From: Acidobacteriota bacterium
Lineage (GTDB): Bacteria > Acidobacteriota > Vicinamibacteria > Vicinamibacterales > CAVVIG01
Reading direction: 5' to 3'
DNA length: 64,000 bases
Assembly: GCA_018268955.1 (NCBI GenBank)
Contig: JAFDVO010000017.1
Coordinates: 47,808 to 111,807, forward strand
The position numbers were made by a program, and so were the translations under genes. This document shows positions 25,185 to 34,761 of this stretch, piece by piece; the stretch's first letter is position 1; every line of letters begins with the position of its first letter. The notes under the pieces are model-generated. The model ran no database searches, was not told where the DNA came from, and worked only from the letters and a program-made list of their open reading frames with translations.

Positions 25185-25921
25185 CACCACACCACCCGCC
25201 AGATGTCCGAAGGAGGCGTATCGTGGTGTTCCATCCACTCCTGCCACAGTCGCACGCCGCCGGTGAACGCATCTTCGTTGCCGCCGCGCCGCGTGTCCGG
25301 CGGAAGCGGATCGACCAATGCGGCGTTGCCGCCGCCCAGCACGATGTAGTCGGCGCCACACGCGAGACGCAGTTGCGCGCAGGTCTCGTGGACGGCGTGT
25401 CTCCACGCGTCCTCACCAAGGCGGGCGAGCCCCTCCTTACCCAGGAGCACTCCCAACGTGTCGCCCGACGAATGCCGCAGGCATCCAAGCTCGAGGGGGA
25501 TGAGGACGCGCTCGCCGACGATCGTCGACCCGAGCCCGGTGCCGAGGCCAAGGAACAGCATCCGCCCGCCCTCGTACGCGCCGAGCGCCTGCATGGCCGC
25601 ATCGTTGACGACCCGCACCGGACGGCCGAATGCCGCAGCAAAGTCGAACCCGACCCACCCGGCGCCGAGGTTGCCCGGGTCGGCGACCACGCCGCCGGGA
25701 CCGGTTGCGCCCGGATACCCCAACGACACGACGTCGTACTCCCACGTGTCCGACAGCCGCTTGACCGACCTCATCAGCGCATCGGGTCCGAGTTCGTTAC
25801 CAGACTTGAAGGATGCGGTGTTGCGGGAGCGCGAAGCGAAGAGCTTCACGCGGGATCCACCGATGTCGACCACCAGCACGGCAGGGGAATGCGCCACCAC
25901 GCTTGCGAACGCGAAGTCCAT
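25184..25921 (-). CDS. ROK-family/polyphosphate-glucokinase-like sugar kinase
   Basis: 245 residues, matching the short ROK/PPGK type. The ATP-binding phosphate-1 motif VVDIGGSRVKLF is near 17-28, the catalytic region GRPVRVVNDAAMQALG (about 98-113) contains the conserved Asp after Asn, and the second phosphate loop is FLGLGTGLGSTIV (about 122-134). The classical ROK zinc CxCGxxGC motif is absent. It probably phosphorylates glucose or a related hexose. Confidence 0.82.
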   Translation of the reverse strand: MDFAFASVVAHSPAVLVVDIGGSRVKLFASRSRNTASFKSGNELGPDALMRSVKRLSDTWEYDVVSLGYPGATGPGGVVADPGNLGAGWVGFDFAAAFGRPVRVVNDAAMQALGAYEGGRMLFLGLGTGLGSTIVGERVLIPLELGCLRHSSGDTLGVLLGKEGLARLGEDAWRHAVHETCAQLRLACGADYIVLGGGNAALVDPLPPDTRRGGNEDAFTGGVRLWQEWMEHHDTPPSDIWRVVW

Positions 25922-25932
25922 GCCGCTCGGGC

Positions 25933-26000
25933 CGGGAACTGGGGACTCGCGGCTGGGGGACTCGGGACTGGGGGACTCCGGACTGGGGACTCGGGATTAC
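25933..26000. repeat. G-rich GGGGACT-type heptamer array
   Basis: Units such as GGGAACT, GGGGACT, CGGGACT and CCGGACT recur at 7-8-bp period between the ROK gene and the acyltransferase gene, on the opposite strand sense to the AGTCCCC array at 29427. Confidence 0.8.
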
Positions 26001-26050
26001 GGAGGTGGGATTGACGACGGCGGATTGCTGATGCCGACCGGCGAATCGCA

Positions 26051-27136
26051 TCAGACGCGCAGGCGGATGCCGCGCCACTTCATGGTGCCGGCGACGGCGA
26101 TCCACACGCTGGTGTAGAGCAGGGCAAACGCGAGGGAAGAGAACGGTCCTCCGTTGTCCCCCAGCGCCGGTACGAGTGCGTCCCAGAACACGACGTCCTT
26201 GACCGACCGACCGCTCACCAGCGGCCACTGCATGGCCGTGGTCGTGAGTTCGGACAGGAAGTAGATGGCGAGCGGGTTCGTGCCGAGCCAGAACAGCGGC
26301 GCGGCGATGCGGGTTGCGCGTTCACCCGCGAGCGCCACGCATGCGGCCAGCCCGAGTGCCGCGACCCCGCTGGCGACCAGGACGAAGCTTGCCGTCCACA
26401 GCGCCTTGTTGATCGGCAGCCACGCTGAGAGCACCAGTCCAGCGACGACCATGCCGCCGCCCATGGCCAGCAGGGCGGCGGTGCCGGACCGCGAGGGGGC
26501 ATTGGTGCTTCGGCGAAGGAGGGCGCGGCCGGCGACGGCGCCGAGGAGCGCCGTTGCCACGCTGGTCAGGAGGCCGAGCGCACCTTCCGGGTCGCCGTCC
26601 GCCGACAGGAGATGCGCGCCGAACAGCGCCTCGTCGACGCGCGCCGAGAGGTTCACGGCTGGTTCGAGCGGGCCACCAGCCCTCAGTACGACGGTGTGCA
26701 GCACGAGCAGCGACACGATCCACGCCCAGAGCGACCGCCGCGTGGAGCTGAGCAGCACGTACGCAGCAACGACGTAGGTGAGGCCGATCCGTTGCAGCAC
26801 TCCGGGGATCCGCACGGAGCCGAGGTGCGGCCATGCCGCCACCACGTTGAGCGTGAGACCCATCAGCACGAGCCACACGCCCCGGGTCAGGATCGCCCGA
26901 TGCGGGAGGCCTGCGTCGTGCGATCGTCCGGGGAGCGCCAGCGACATGGCGACGCCCATGATGAAGACGAATGCGGGGAAGATCAGGTCGGCCGCCGTGA
27001 GTCCGTGCCACGGCGCGTGGACCAGCGGGCGGTAGACGGCGTTCCAGTTGCCCGGATTGTTGACGAGGATCATCGCGGCAACCGTGGCGCCGCGCAGCAG
27101 GTCGAGTGCGCCGATGCGGGGACGGGCCGTGGCCAT
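26051..27136 (-). CDS. HGSNAT-like membrane acyltransferase (DUF5009-type)
   Basis: 361 residues with about ten membrane helices. The N-terminal signature RIGALDLLRGATVAAMILVN (about 6-25) and DLIFPAFVFIMGVAMSLAL (about 50-68), plus IPGVLQRIGLTYVVAAY, match the heparan-alpha-glucosaminide N-acetyltransferase/YeiB-like family. Eukaryotic HGSNAT moves acetyl from cytosolic acetyl-CoA onto lumenal glucosamine. The start overlaps the PIG-L deacetylase stop by one base. A deacetylase with an acetyltransferase suggests editing of amino-sugar acetylation, which is inference. Confidence 0.82.
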   Translation of the reverse strand: MATARPRIGALDLLRGATVAAMILVNNPGNWNAVYRPLVHAPWHGLTAADLIFPAFVFIMGVAMSLALPGRSHDAGLPHRAILTRGVWLVLMGLTLNVVAAWPHLGSVRIPGVLQRIGLTYVVAAYVLLSSTRRSLWAWIVSLLVLHTVVLRAGGPLEPAVNLSARVDEALFGAHLLSADGDPEGALGLLTSVATALLGAVAGRALLRRSTNAPSRSGTAALLAMGGGMVVAGLVLSAWLPINKALWTASFVLVASGVAALGLAACVALAGERATRIAAPLFWLGTNPLAIYFLSELTTTAMQWPLVSGRSVKDVVFWDALVPALGDNGGPFSSLAFALLYTSVWIAVAGTMKWRGIRLRV

Positions 27137-28152
27137 CAGCGCCTGTCCGGCGGTCGCCGGCGATACGCCGATGGCGCCGCTTCGGTCGCGACGTTCTGGC
27201 CGTCACACCAGCACTCCGGCAGGGACGCCGGCTCTCCGTCGAGGAACAGCTCGTTGCTTCGGCCGAAGGCGAGCATGAAACGCCCGATGACCTGCATCTG
27301 CGTCTGGTAGGCGAGCAACGCGCGTTTCTTGGCGTCCGCCTCTTCGCGCGTGAGGACGAGCGAGATCCATCGTCCCTCGGCGCGGGGAAATCCATCCGGT
27401 GGGTTCAGCGTCGTGCCGATGCCTCCATCGATGGTCAGCGGCCACTGGCCGAAGTGCACGAGGTAGTGCACCACGTGAATCGGCCGGACCACCGCGGGGG
27501 GCGACGCGGAGAGCGCTTCGCGCATGAAGATGTGCGTCGAGCAGTGATCGGGATGCTCGTCCTCGGGGTGCGGGATGGCGAGCAGCGTCGGCGCGAACTG
27601 CTCGACGATCCGCTCGAGCTCCCGGCGAACGTCCACGCCGCGGTACTTCACCCCGCGAATGACCTGCTCGGTGGGCGGAGGGCTCTCGCGGTTGGTATAG
27701 GGCGACGCGAATGCCCGTTTCTTGTCGAACAGGTAGGTGGACGCGATCCGGCAGAGCCCCTCATCCGGGAACCCGAGGAACGTCACATCGGCCGGACCGA
27801 GCCCGAGAATCTGCAGGGCGTCTCTGGTCTCCTGCTCGCGCCTGACGCCATAGCCCCTGAAATCGCCGGCGGTCGGATGCGCGACGCCTTCGGCCACCTC
27901 GACCCCCTCCGGGTAGCCGTCGCCACTTGTGAGGAGCACCACGTGCACCTGGCCACCGCGCGCGCGCACGCGCTGGATGAGCCCCGCCGCCCCGAGCGCC
28001 TCGTCATCAGGATGTGGCGCGACGACCAGGAGCCGTGTTGAGCGAACAAGGGAGGGCGGGAACTCCGCGGGCTCGACCAGCGGCGAGGAGCGCTGCGCTC
28101 CGAGCGACACCGCACCCGCGATGGCCACCACGAGCGCCACAAGGAAGCGCAT
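27136..28152 (-). CDS. Secreted PIG-L family deacetylase
   Basis: Start at 28152 gives 338 residues with a signal peptide (about 1-19, ending SLGAQ). The zinc motif HPDDEALG (about 47-54) and the downstream HPEDEHPDHCSTH (about 160-172) are intact. The family removes acetyl from GlcNAc-containing lipids, mycothiol precursors or oligosaccharides. The signal peptide suggests a periplasmic substrate. A TACCAT hexamer ends nine nt before the start. Confidence 0.86.
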   Translation of the reverse strand: MRFLVALVVAIAGAVSLGAQRSSPLVEPAEFPPSLVRSTRLLVVAPHPDDEALGAAGLIQRVRARGGQVHVVLLTSGDGYPEGVEVAEGVAHPTAGDFRGYGVRREQETRDALQILGLGPADVTFLGFPDEGLCRIASTYLFDKKRAFASPYTNRESPPPTEQVIRGVKYRGVDVRRELERIVEQFAPTLLAIPHPEDEHPDHCSTHIFMREALSASPPAVVRPIHVVHYLVHFGQWPLTIDGGIGTTLNPPDGFPRAEGRWISLVLTREEADAKKRALLAYQTQMQVIGRFMLAFGRSNELFLDGEPASLPECWCDGQNVATEAAPSAYRRRPPDRR

Positions 28153-28490
28153 GACCTCTGGATGGTAGCGCACGACACACTGCGAGTCAGAACGACAGTG
28201 CGGGTCGGGAAGAAGCGCCGGGACCCCGTGACTGGACGATCTGGCAATGCAGAAATGCTGCAATGCAGGAATGCCGAAGGGCGTGACGCGGGGGAAGCGT
28301 GCATTGTGGCATTTGGCACTGCTGCATTGGCTCATTCGCAGCGTACAGACGTGTCGGGAGGCAACGTCGGCCTCCCGTCGTGGTGGCGGGGTTGGTTCGG
28401 GGTTCTTGTCGGTCTGCCAGAGCGGCGACCGAGCGCAGTTGTCTTCCTTAAGAGCAAGCGAGGTGCCAGTCTTGCAGCGGCCTCGGCGAC
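28153..28490. other. 338-bp divergent gap with repeats and a hairpin
   Basis: It contains AATGCAG-type 7-8-mers (28246-28277), scattered GCATT(T/G) words to 28330, and an inverted repeat CGGGAGGC (28355-28362) with GCCTCCCG (28370-28377). No gene is apparent. Confidence 0.6.
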
Positions 28491-29387
28491 ATGGAGACGA
28501 CCACGCCAGAGCTGCTGACGCTGTCGAACGGCGTCGTGGAGATAGGAGTTCCAACAGACCGCGGGCCGCGCGTGCTGCACTACGCGATGGCCGGCGGCAG
28601 CAACGTGCTCGCGCATACGCCGGCGCTCTTCACCGACACGCGTCTCGGACGCTGGCAGCCGACGGGGGGCCACAGGCTGTGGGTCGCCCCAGAGCGGATG
28701 CCGGGCAGCTACGCCCCAGACGATCGTCCGGTGCGCGTGTCTTCGAGAAGCGACCGCGACGTGCTGCTCGAAGCGGACGTGGATGCATCAGGGATCGAGA
28801 AGTCCCTCGGCATCGCACTCGCGCCCTCCGGGTCGGGGGTGACGTTGACGCATCGGATCACCAACCGCACGTGCTGGCCCGTGCGCGTCGCCCCCTGGGC
28901 CATCACGATCGTCGATCCCGCCGCGACCGCCGTCCTTCCGCAGCCAACCTGGCGCTCGCACGCCGAACAGCTGGTGCCGGAGCGGCGGCTGGTGCAGTGG
29001 GCCTACACGGACTTCACCGACCCGCGGTGGCGATTCGGGCCCTCACTCATCACGCTGACGCCGGACGCGGCGCGTCCGGGCGCGCAGAAGATTGGGGCTG
29101 CCGACGCACATGGCTGGGCCGCTGCGCTGGGCCCTGGCTGGGTGTTCATCAAGCTGTTCGGATGGGAGCCGACCGCCGAGTACCCCGACCTCGGGTGCAA
29201 CGCCGAGGTGTTCACGGCAGCCGATTACCTCGAAGTGGAAAGCCTCGCACCCCTCACCATCGTCGAACCAGACGCGTCGCTCAGCCATATCGAGCGCTGG
29301 CTGCTCCTGCCAGCACCAGAAGGAGATCTGAGCGAGCCTGCCCTCGCCACATGGTTGAACGGCGCTGCACGGCAGCAGCCCTCATGA
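28491..29387 (+). CDS. DUF4380 domain protein
   Basis: 298 residues, no signal peptide. It begins with LLTLSNGVVEIGVPTDRGPRVLHYAM and contains a THRITNRTCWPVRVAPWAIT strand pair and PERRLVQWAYTDFTDPRW, which I recognise as the DUF4380 family, a beta-sandwich resembling aldose-epimerase/carbohydrate-binding folds. Function is unknown; sugar binding is a guess from the fold. Confidence 0.72.
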   Translation: METTTPELLTLSNGVVEIGVPTDRGPRVLHYAMAGGSNVLAHTPALFTDTRLGRWQPTGGHRLWVAPERMPGSYAPDDRPVRVSSRSDRDVLLEADVDASGIEKSLGIALAPSGSGVTLTHRITNRTCWPVRVAPWAITIVDPAATAVLPQPTWRSHAEQLVPERRLVQWAYTDFTDPRWRFGPSLITLTPDAARPGAQKIGAADAHGWAAALGPGWVFIKLFGWEPTAEYPDLGCNAEVFTAADYLEVESLAPLTIVEPDASLSHIERWLLLPAPEGDLSEPALATWLNGAARQQPS

Positions 29388-29426
29388 ACGCGCCGGCTGC
29401 GGCTGTCGCGGACGCACAAATGTCGA

Positions 29427-29520
29427 ATCCCGAGTTCCAAGTCCCCAGTCCACAGTCCCCAGTCCCCAATTCCCAGCGAGTCCCCAGTCCCCAGTCCCGA
29501 GTCCCGACGCCGAGTCCCGG
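29427..29520. repeat. Heptamer array AGTCCCC
   Basis: About twelve units of AGTCCCC/AGTCCCG with variants AGTCCAC and AATTCCC, in phase for most of 90 bp and ending just before the GTG start at 29523. Confidence 0.9.
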
Positions 29521-29522
29521 GC

Positions 29523-29753
29523 GTGCTGCTTGCACAGGCTCGTGCCGTGGACAGCCCACTGTGTCATCAGCACATAGACGTGGTGCACAGGGCCGATCCG
29601 GACGAGTGGTGCGTGATTGTGAACGGCCTGCAGGTCCTGGCGTTCAGTGGACCGTCAGCCTGGGCCAAGGCGCTCAGTCACAAAGCTGAACTGCTGGAAC
29701 TGCTGACCAGCCCCGACGCACCGCCTGCGGCGCCTCGACCGCCGGCGCGATAG
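29523..29753 (+). CDS. Small protein of unknown function
   Basis: 76 residues from GTG 29523 immediately after the repeat. CHQHIDVVHRADPDEWCVIVNGLQ is followed by a helix SAWAKALSHKAELLELL and a Pro-rich tail. No clear Shine-Dalgarno and no recognised family; it could be spurious. Confidence 0.4.
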   Translation: MLLAQARAVDSPLCHQHIDVVHRADPDEWCVIVNGLQVLAFSGPSAWAKALSHKAELLELLTSPDAPPAAPRPPAR

Positions 29754-29831
29754 CTGCACCGCGCGGTCCCTCTCGTCCAGCGGAATCGGCCGACTCCACA
29801 TCGATTCCACGTCCCACGGAAAGGGAGGCCC

Positions 29832-30782
29832 ATGGCCGAACGGTACGCACACGATTCCTCTGCTTCTGCTTCGATCGAACCGCTCTCGATCGCGCTCGGC
29901 TGGTTCAGCCTCGCGCTCGGGGCGGCGGAACTCATCGCTCCGTCGCGCATGGCGCGGCTGATCGGTGCTCCAGATGACGAATCGACCCGGAACACGCTTC
30001 GAGCCTTCGGCGCCCGCGAAATCGGGGCCGGCATCGCGATCCTCGCGCAGCCGGACCGGGCCCGTTGGCTGTGGTCGCGTGTCGGGGGAGATGCCCTCGA
30101 TCTCGCGTGGCTTGGCAGGCGGATGGCCGACGCGAACAGTGAGAACGACAGGCTCGGCATGGCCGCGGCCGCGGTGGCTGGCGTCACGGCACTGGATGTC
30201 TACGCCGCCCAGCGCCTGAACCGTGCAGGCGCGCAGCCCGCCGCGAAGCGGCGAGGCGTCAAGGTCGAGCAGGTCGTCACGATCAACCGGTCGGCTGACG
30301 ACCTCTATCAGTACTGGCGCGACTTCAAGAACCTCCCGCGATTCATGCGGCACCTGAACGCTGTCGAGGTCATCGATCAGCGCAGGTCGCGCTGGACCGC
30401 AGCGGCGCCAGCAGGCATGTCCGTCCGCTGGGACGCGGAGATCCTCCAGGACCGCGAAGGCGAGTGGATCGCGTGGCGATCGCTGCCGGGCAGCCAGGTC
30501 GAGAACAGCGGATCGGTGCGATTCACTCCGGCGCCGGGAGCGCGTGGGACCGAGGTTCGCGTGCAGATGGAGTACCTCCCGCCGGCCGGGCAGATGGGGC
30601 GCGTGCTCGCGATGCTGTTCGGTGAGGAACCCGAGCAGCAGATCCGCGAGGACCTGCGGCGGTTCAAGCAGTTGATGGAGACGGGGGAGATTCCGCTCTC
30701 CGACGGGCCGAGCATGTGGCGGGCGGCGCAGCCCGCGAAACGCGCGGGGCAGATCCGCGAAATGGCGGGGGTGAGCGAATGA
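29832..30782 (+). CDS. SRPBCC-family protein with N-terminal membrane region
   Basis: 316 residues, with GGGAGG ahead of ATG 29832. The N-terminal 130 residues contain hydrophobic helices ([21 protein letters not shown]; a second near [14 protein letters not shown]). The C-terminal part (about 143-290) is a START-like cyclase/dehydrase domain: [28 protein letters not shown]. Its stop overlaps the dehydrogenase start by 4 nt, a common SRPBCC-Zn-dehydrogenase pairing of unknown substrate. Confidence 0.8.
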   Translation: MAERYAHDSSASASIEPLSIALGWFSLALGAAELIAPSRMARLIGAPDDESTRNTLRAFGAREIGAGIAILAQPDRARWLWSRVGGDALDLAWLGRRMADANSENDRLGMAAAAVAGVTALDVYAAQRLNRAGAQPAAKRRGVKVEQVVTINRSADDLYQYWRDFKNLPRFMRHLNAVEVIDQRRSRWTAAAPAGMSVRWDAEILQDREGEWIAWRSLPGSQVENSGSVRFTPAPGARGTEVRVQMEYLPPAGQMGRVLAMLFGEEPEQQIREDLRRFKQLMETGEIPLSDGPSMWRAAQPAKRAGQIREMAGVSE

Positions 30783-31948
30783 GAGCGACGTGCTGGAACG
30801 GAACCCGGAACATCCAGGTGGAGCGGGTGCCCGACCCGCAGATTGTCAACGCCAGCGACGCGATCGTGAAGATCACCAGCACGGCGATCTGCGGTTCTGA
30901 CCTGCACTTGTACAACGGCTTCATCCCGACGATGAAGCGCGGCGACATCATGGGCCACGAGTTCATGGGCGAAGTGGTCGAGACCGGAAAGGGCGTGAAG
31001 AACCTGAAGGTCGGCGACCGCGTGGTGGTGCCGTTCCCGATCGCGTGCGGGCACTGCGCGCAGTGCGAGCGTGAGATGTACTCCCTCTGCGAGAACTCGA
31101 ACCCGAACGCGTGGATGGCGGAGAAGATGTGGGGCTACTCCCCCTGCGGCATCTTCGGCTACTCGCACATGCTCGGCGGGTACGCAGGCGGCCAGGCGGA
31201 ATACGCCCGGGTACCATTCGCGGACGTGAACCCGCTGAAGGTGCCCGAGGAACTCGACGACGAGCAGGTGCTGTTCCTGTCCGACATCTTCCCGACCGGC
31301 TACATGGCTGCGGAGGCGTGCGGCATCCAGCCGGGCGACACGGTGGCGGTGTGGGGCTGCGGGCCGGTCGGGCAGTTCGCCATCAAGAGCGCCTACATGC
31401 TCGGGGCTGAGCGTGTGATTGCGATCGATCGCTTTCCCTACCGGCTGCGGATGGCGCACGACAAGGCGGGCGCCGACACGATCAACTACGAGGAGTGCGA
31501 CATCTTCGAGGCGCTCGAGGAGATGACCGGCGGTCGCGGCCCCGACCACTGCATCGACGCGGTCGGCCTCGAAGGGCATGCGCCCGGTATACACGGCGCC
31601 TACGACAAGATGAAGACGGTGATGATGATGGAAACCGATCGCCCGGTGGCGCTCCGGCAGGCCATCCTCGCCTGCCGCAGCGGCGGTACCGTTTCGGTCG
31701 CCGGCGTCTACGGTGGTTTCATCGACAAGTTCCCGATGGGCGCCATCGTCAACCGGTCGCTGACGATCAAGTCGGGCCAGACGCACGTCCAGCGCTACAT
31801 GCGCCCGCTGCTCAAGCGGATTCAGGACGGCGAGATCGACCCGAGCTTCGTGATCACGCACCGGATCAACCTGTCCGACGCCGCGAACGGCTACGAGATC
31901 TTCGCGAAGAAGCAGGAGGAGTGCATGAAGGTGGTCATGAAGCCGTAG
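30779..31948 (+). CDS. Zinc-dependent alcohol dehydrogenase (glutathione-independent FDH-like)
   Basis: ATG 30779 overlaps the SRPBCC stop (ATGA), giving 389 residues. Catalytic-zinc residues are in [10 protein letters not shown] (about 38-47) and GHEFMGEV (about 60-67). The structural-zinc lobe C-x2-C-x2-C-x7-C is intact in [15 protein letters not shown] (about 89-103). The Rossmann motif is [11 protein letters not shown] (about 191-201). It resembles threonine-dehydrogenase/glutathione-independent formaldehyde dehydrogenase MDRs. The substrate is uncertain. Confidence 0.88.
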   Translation: MRATCWNGTRNIQVERVPDPQIVNASDAIVKITSTAICGSDLHLYNGFIPTMKRGDIMGHEFMGEVVETGKGVKNLKVGDRVVVPFPIACGHCAQCEREMYSLCENSNPNAWMAEKMWGYSPCGIFGYSHMLGGYAGGQAEYARVPFADVNPLKVPEELDDEQVLFLSDIFPTGYMAAEACGIQPGDTVAVWGCGPVGQFAIKSAYMLGAERVIAIDRFPYRLRMAHDKAGADTINYEECDIFEALEEMTGGRGPDHCIDAVGLEGHAPGIHGAYDKMKTVMMMETDRPVALRQAILACRSGGTVSVAGVYGGFIDKFPMGAIVNRSLTIKSGQTHVQRYMRPLLKRIQDGEIDPSFVITHRINLSDAANGYEIFAKKQEECMKVVMKP

Positions 31949-31960
31949 CGACCATCCCGA

Positions 31961-31992
31961 ATTCCCGGTCCCCAGTCCCCAGTCCCGAGCCC
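31961..31992. repeat. Short AGTCCCC heptamer array
   Basis: ATTCCCG, GTCCCC, AGTCCCC, AGTCCCG, AGCCC. The TATCCT -10 box of the TAXI gene begins six bases later. Confidence 0.75.
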
Positions 31993-31997
31993 TGCGC

Positions 31998-32003
31998 TAT
32001 CCT
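31998..32003 (+). promoter_or_regulatory. -10 hexamer TATCCT, leaderless start
   Basis: TATCCT ends five nt before ATG 32009. Confidence 0.55.
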
Positions 32004-32008
32004 GTCGC

Positions 32009-32965
32009 ATGCGCTGGAGACTGGGGGCAGGAGCGGTGATCTCCGCGGCCTGCGCGGTTGGGTGCTCGACGCCGGAGGCGACCGCCGTGCGGACGCCAAT
32101 CGTGCTGTCGATCCCCTTCACGGGGAACGCATGGGAAACCATCGGCCGCGCGCTGGGAGACGAATACAACCGGCGCTTCCCGCACCTCGCCGTTAACGTG
32201 GTGACCGCCGAGAGCCTCGAGTCGCAGGTCGATGCGATGGAGGGCGGCAAGGTCGACCTCGCGCTCGAGGATGCGGAGACGGCGTATCTCGCCTTCACCC
32301 GCGGCACGGCAGCGAATGCCAGTGCGCATGAACGGCTCCGCGCGGTGGGCGTCACCTTCTCCATTGCCGTGCAGGTGGCGGTGCCCGATGCCTCTGGCAT
32401 CACGAGCATCGAGCAGTTGAAGGGGAGGCGGGTCGACGTCGGCGCGCGTGGGGGCTCGGTTGAACGAGCGGCCCACATCATCCTGGAGAGCTACGGCCTC
32501 ACCTACAGGAACATCGAGCCGACCTTCGGGACGAGCGATACGCTCGCGCGCTTCAAGGACCGGACGCTCGACGCCCGCTTCTTCTACTCGGCGTTCAAGC
32601 ACCCCACCATCGACGGGATCTCTCGCGAGGTGGACGTGCGGGTGCTGCCGATCGATCGCCGCGTGCTCGGCGCGATCCAGGAGCAGCACCACTTCCTGAA
32701 ATCCACCCTCATCCCTGCAGGCACCTATCCCAAGCAGCCGTCGGCCGTGCAGACGGTGGGCATGGATGTCCTGCTCCTGTGCCGCAAGGACCTGCCCGAC
32801 GCTGTCGTCTACGACCTCACACGCGGCCTGTTCGACGCCGTGCCCGCGCTCGAACGGGCACACGAAGCGGCGCGCGCCATCGATGTCGAACGCGGCCCGA
32901 CCGCATCAATCCCGCTCCATCCCGGCGCCGCACGCTACTACCGCGAACGGGAGATCCTGCAGTGA
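32009..32965 (+). CDS. TAXI-family solute-binding lipoprotein
   Basis: 318 residues with a lipobox SAACAVGC (Cys19). The periplasmic-binding fold of TRAP-associated extracytoplasmic immunogenic proteins is visible: VLSIPFTGNAWETIGRALGDEYN (about 32-54), GGKVDLALEDAETAYLAF, VDVGARGGSVERAAHIILESYGL (about 143-165) and PKQPSAVQTVGMDVLLLCR. No TRAP permease (DctQ/DctM) is adjacent. A histidine kinase and response regulator follow, so I infer a ligand-sensing role. Confidence 0.85.
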   Translation: MRWRLGAGAVISAACAVGCSTPEATAVRTPIVLSIPFTGNAWETIGRALGDEYNRRFPHLAVNVVTAESLESQVDAMEGGKVDLALEDAETAYLAFTRGTAANASAHERLRAVGVTFSIAVQVAVPDASGITSIEQLKGRRVDVGARGGSVERAAHIILESYGLTYRNIEPTFGTSDTLARFKDRTLDARFFYSAFKHPTIDGISREVDVRVLPIDRRVLGAIQEQHHFLKSTLIPAGTYPKQPSAVQTVGMDVLLLCRKDLPDAVVYDLTRGLFDAVPALERAHEAARAIDVERGPTASIPLHPGAARYYREREILQ

Positions 32966-32976
32966 CGCATGTCACA

Positions 32977-33062
32977 GGCTCCGGGCTTCAGGCTCCTGGC
33001 TCCCGGCCGCGTCGGCTCTGGGCTGGAGCCTACCCGCCCCGAAGTCCGGAGCCCGGAGCCTA
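32977..33062. repeat. Composite palindrome, copy 1
   Basis: Left arm GGCTCCGGGCTTCAGGCTCC, centre GCGTCGGCTC / GAGCCTACCCGC, right arm GAAGTCCGGAGCCCGGAGCC. Arms are built from GGCTTCA/GGCTCCN heptamers. Similar elements lie at 39383 and 46783. Confidence 0.75.
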
Positions 33063-33078
33063 GCGCCCAGCGCCCAGT

Positions 33079-34761
33079 ATGTGGTTCGACACCTCCAAGC
33101 CAGCCGTCCGCACCGTCCTGCTCTTCGCGATCGGGTTGGCCCTGGCGACCGGCCTGACCTTCTGGCTCGGCCTCCGCGCCACGCGTGAGTGGCAGCGCAG
33201 CACACGCGTCGCGGCGGAGACGCGCGCCAACGAAGTGGCGGCGCTGCTGACCGTCGCCCTCGAGCGGGACATGAAGGGTGGACAGGTGTCAGTGCTCGTG
33301 CCGTTCAACGAGGCACTCGTGAACAGCCCTCCGTACGAGCTGGCCGACCGTTTCGCGAGAGGGTTCGCCCGCTTCCCGTATCTCGATTCCTTCTATGTCT
33401 GGAGCGAGAAAGGCGGACCTGATGGGTCCACGTATGTCTTCAATCGCGCGGATCGTCGGCCGCGCTGGGACAGCGAAGGTCCGCCTGAGGACCCGTTCCC
33501 GGTGGTCTTCCGCCGCGACCCGGCCGCGCTGCGGCCGCTGGTGGTGCGTGCACGGGATGAAGCCGAGCAGGGTTTGCGTTTCGGCCTGACCGACATCGAA
33601 CTGGCGGGGCGCCGATATCAGACCGTGTCGCAGCTGCTCTACGAAGGCGAGGGCACCCGCACCCGCCTCGCCGCCGTCGTCGGATTCCTCGTCGATCTGG
33701 AGTGGGTGGAGCAGCACTACTTCGGCGACTTCATCAGGCAGATTCAGGGAGTCATCGGCGATCCGACCCTCAGCATCGAGATCCACAACGCCGACGGTCG
33801 GATCGTCGCAGCTGTCGGCCCGACGACCTCAGGCGCATTGCCGCACGCGCGCACGTTCGGCTTCGCGTTCGCCGATCAGGCGCTCCTCGCGGACCTCCCG
33901 CGTGACCAGCGCCCGCGCCCGTGGACCGCCAGGGTCGGCATCGGGAACGAGGCCAGCCTGGCCGCCGCGAGCCAGGGCGCAACACGAACAGTGGTCCTGC
34001 TCGGCCTCGGCGCCCTCGCCACCATCGTCGGGCTCGTGTTTACGCTGCGCGCCGCGCGTGCGGCTGCGGACCTGGCTGCGGTGCAGGCCGAGTTCGTCTC
34101 GGCGGTGAGCCATGAGATGAAGACGCCACTGTCGCTCGTGAAGCTCGCGAGCGACACCCTCGCCAACGGTCGCTTCTCGTCGCCGGAGCAGGTGGGCGAG
34201 TACGGCCGGCTGATCAACATCGAGGCACAGCACCTGACGCGGCTGATCGACAACGTGCTCTGCTACGCACGCATCACCGACGGTACCTCCCCCTACGACT
34301 TCGAGCCGGTGGACCTCGTGGATGTCGTGCAGGAGTCGGTGGACCGGTTCCAGCAGCGCCTCAGTGACGCCGGCATCGACCTCGACCTGCACCTGCCTGC
34401 CGACCCGACGGTCGTCCGCGGCGATCACCTGATGCTGCTGCACGCGGTCGACAATCTGATCGAGAACGCGCTCGTTCATGCGGGAGAGGGGCGCTGGATG
34501 GGCATCACCATCAACCCCGGCCCATCCGTGGTCGACATCGTTGTCAGCGATCGCGGGGCAGGCATTCCCGCCGACGACTTGCCGCGCGTGTTCGAGAAGT
34601 TCTATCGTCGGAAGGGCACGCGGCAGCGCGGGACGGGGCTCGGGCTCGCCATCGTGCGCCGGATCGTGGAGGACCACCGCGGCCGGGTGAGTATGTCGAG
34701 CACCGTCGGCCAGGGGACCACCGTCCTGGTCTCGCTCCCGGTCACGCAATCGCAGGTATGA
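33079..34761 (+). CDS. Membrane sensor histidine kinase
   Basis: 560 residues. TM1 (about 10-33) and TM2 (about 305-325) flank a large periplasmic sensor of roughly 270 residues with no recognised fold. The cytoplasmic part has HisKA with SHEMKTPLSLVK (His345), then the HATPase domain: N-box VDNLIENALVHA, G1 DRGAGIPADDLPRVFEKFYRR, and G2 GTGLGLAIVRRI. It autophosphorylates and passes phosphate to the response regulator, whose ATG overlaps its stop by 4 nt. Confidence 0.92.
   Translation: MWFDTSKPAVRTVLLFAIGLALATGLTFWLGLRATREWQRSTRVAAETRANEVAALLTVALERDMKGGQVSVLVPFNEALVNSPPYELADRFARGFARFPYLDSFYVWSEKGGPDGSTYVFNRADRRPRWDSEGPPEDPFPVVFRRDPAALRPLVVRARDEAEQGLRFGLTDIELAGRRYQTVSQLLYEGEGTRTRLAAVVGFLVDLEWVEQHYFGDFIRQIQGVIGDPTLSIEIHNADGRIVAAVGPTTSGALPHARTFGFAFADQALLADLPRDQRPRPWTARVGIGNEASLAAASQGATRTVVLLGLGALATIVGLVFTLRAARAAADLAAVQAEFVSAVSHEMKTPLSLVKLASDTLANGRFSSPEQVGEYGRLINIEAQHLTRLIDNVLCYARITDGTSPYDFEPVDLVDVVQESVDRFQQRLSDAGIDLDLHLPADPTVVRGDHLMLLHAVDNLIENALVHAGEGRWMGITINPGPSVVDIVVSDRGAGIPADDLPRVFEKFYRRKGTRQRGTGLGLAIVRRIVEDHRGRVSMSSTVGQGTTVLVSLPVTQSQV

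Noticed and set aside
30377..31861. 494-codon minus-strand open frame
   Set aside because: It is antisense to the SRPBCC and Zn-dehydrogenase genes, which show full catalytic motifs.
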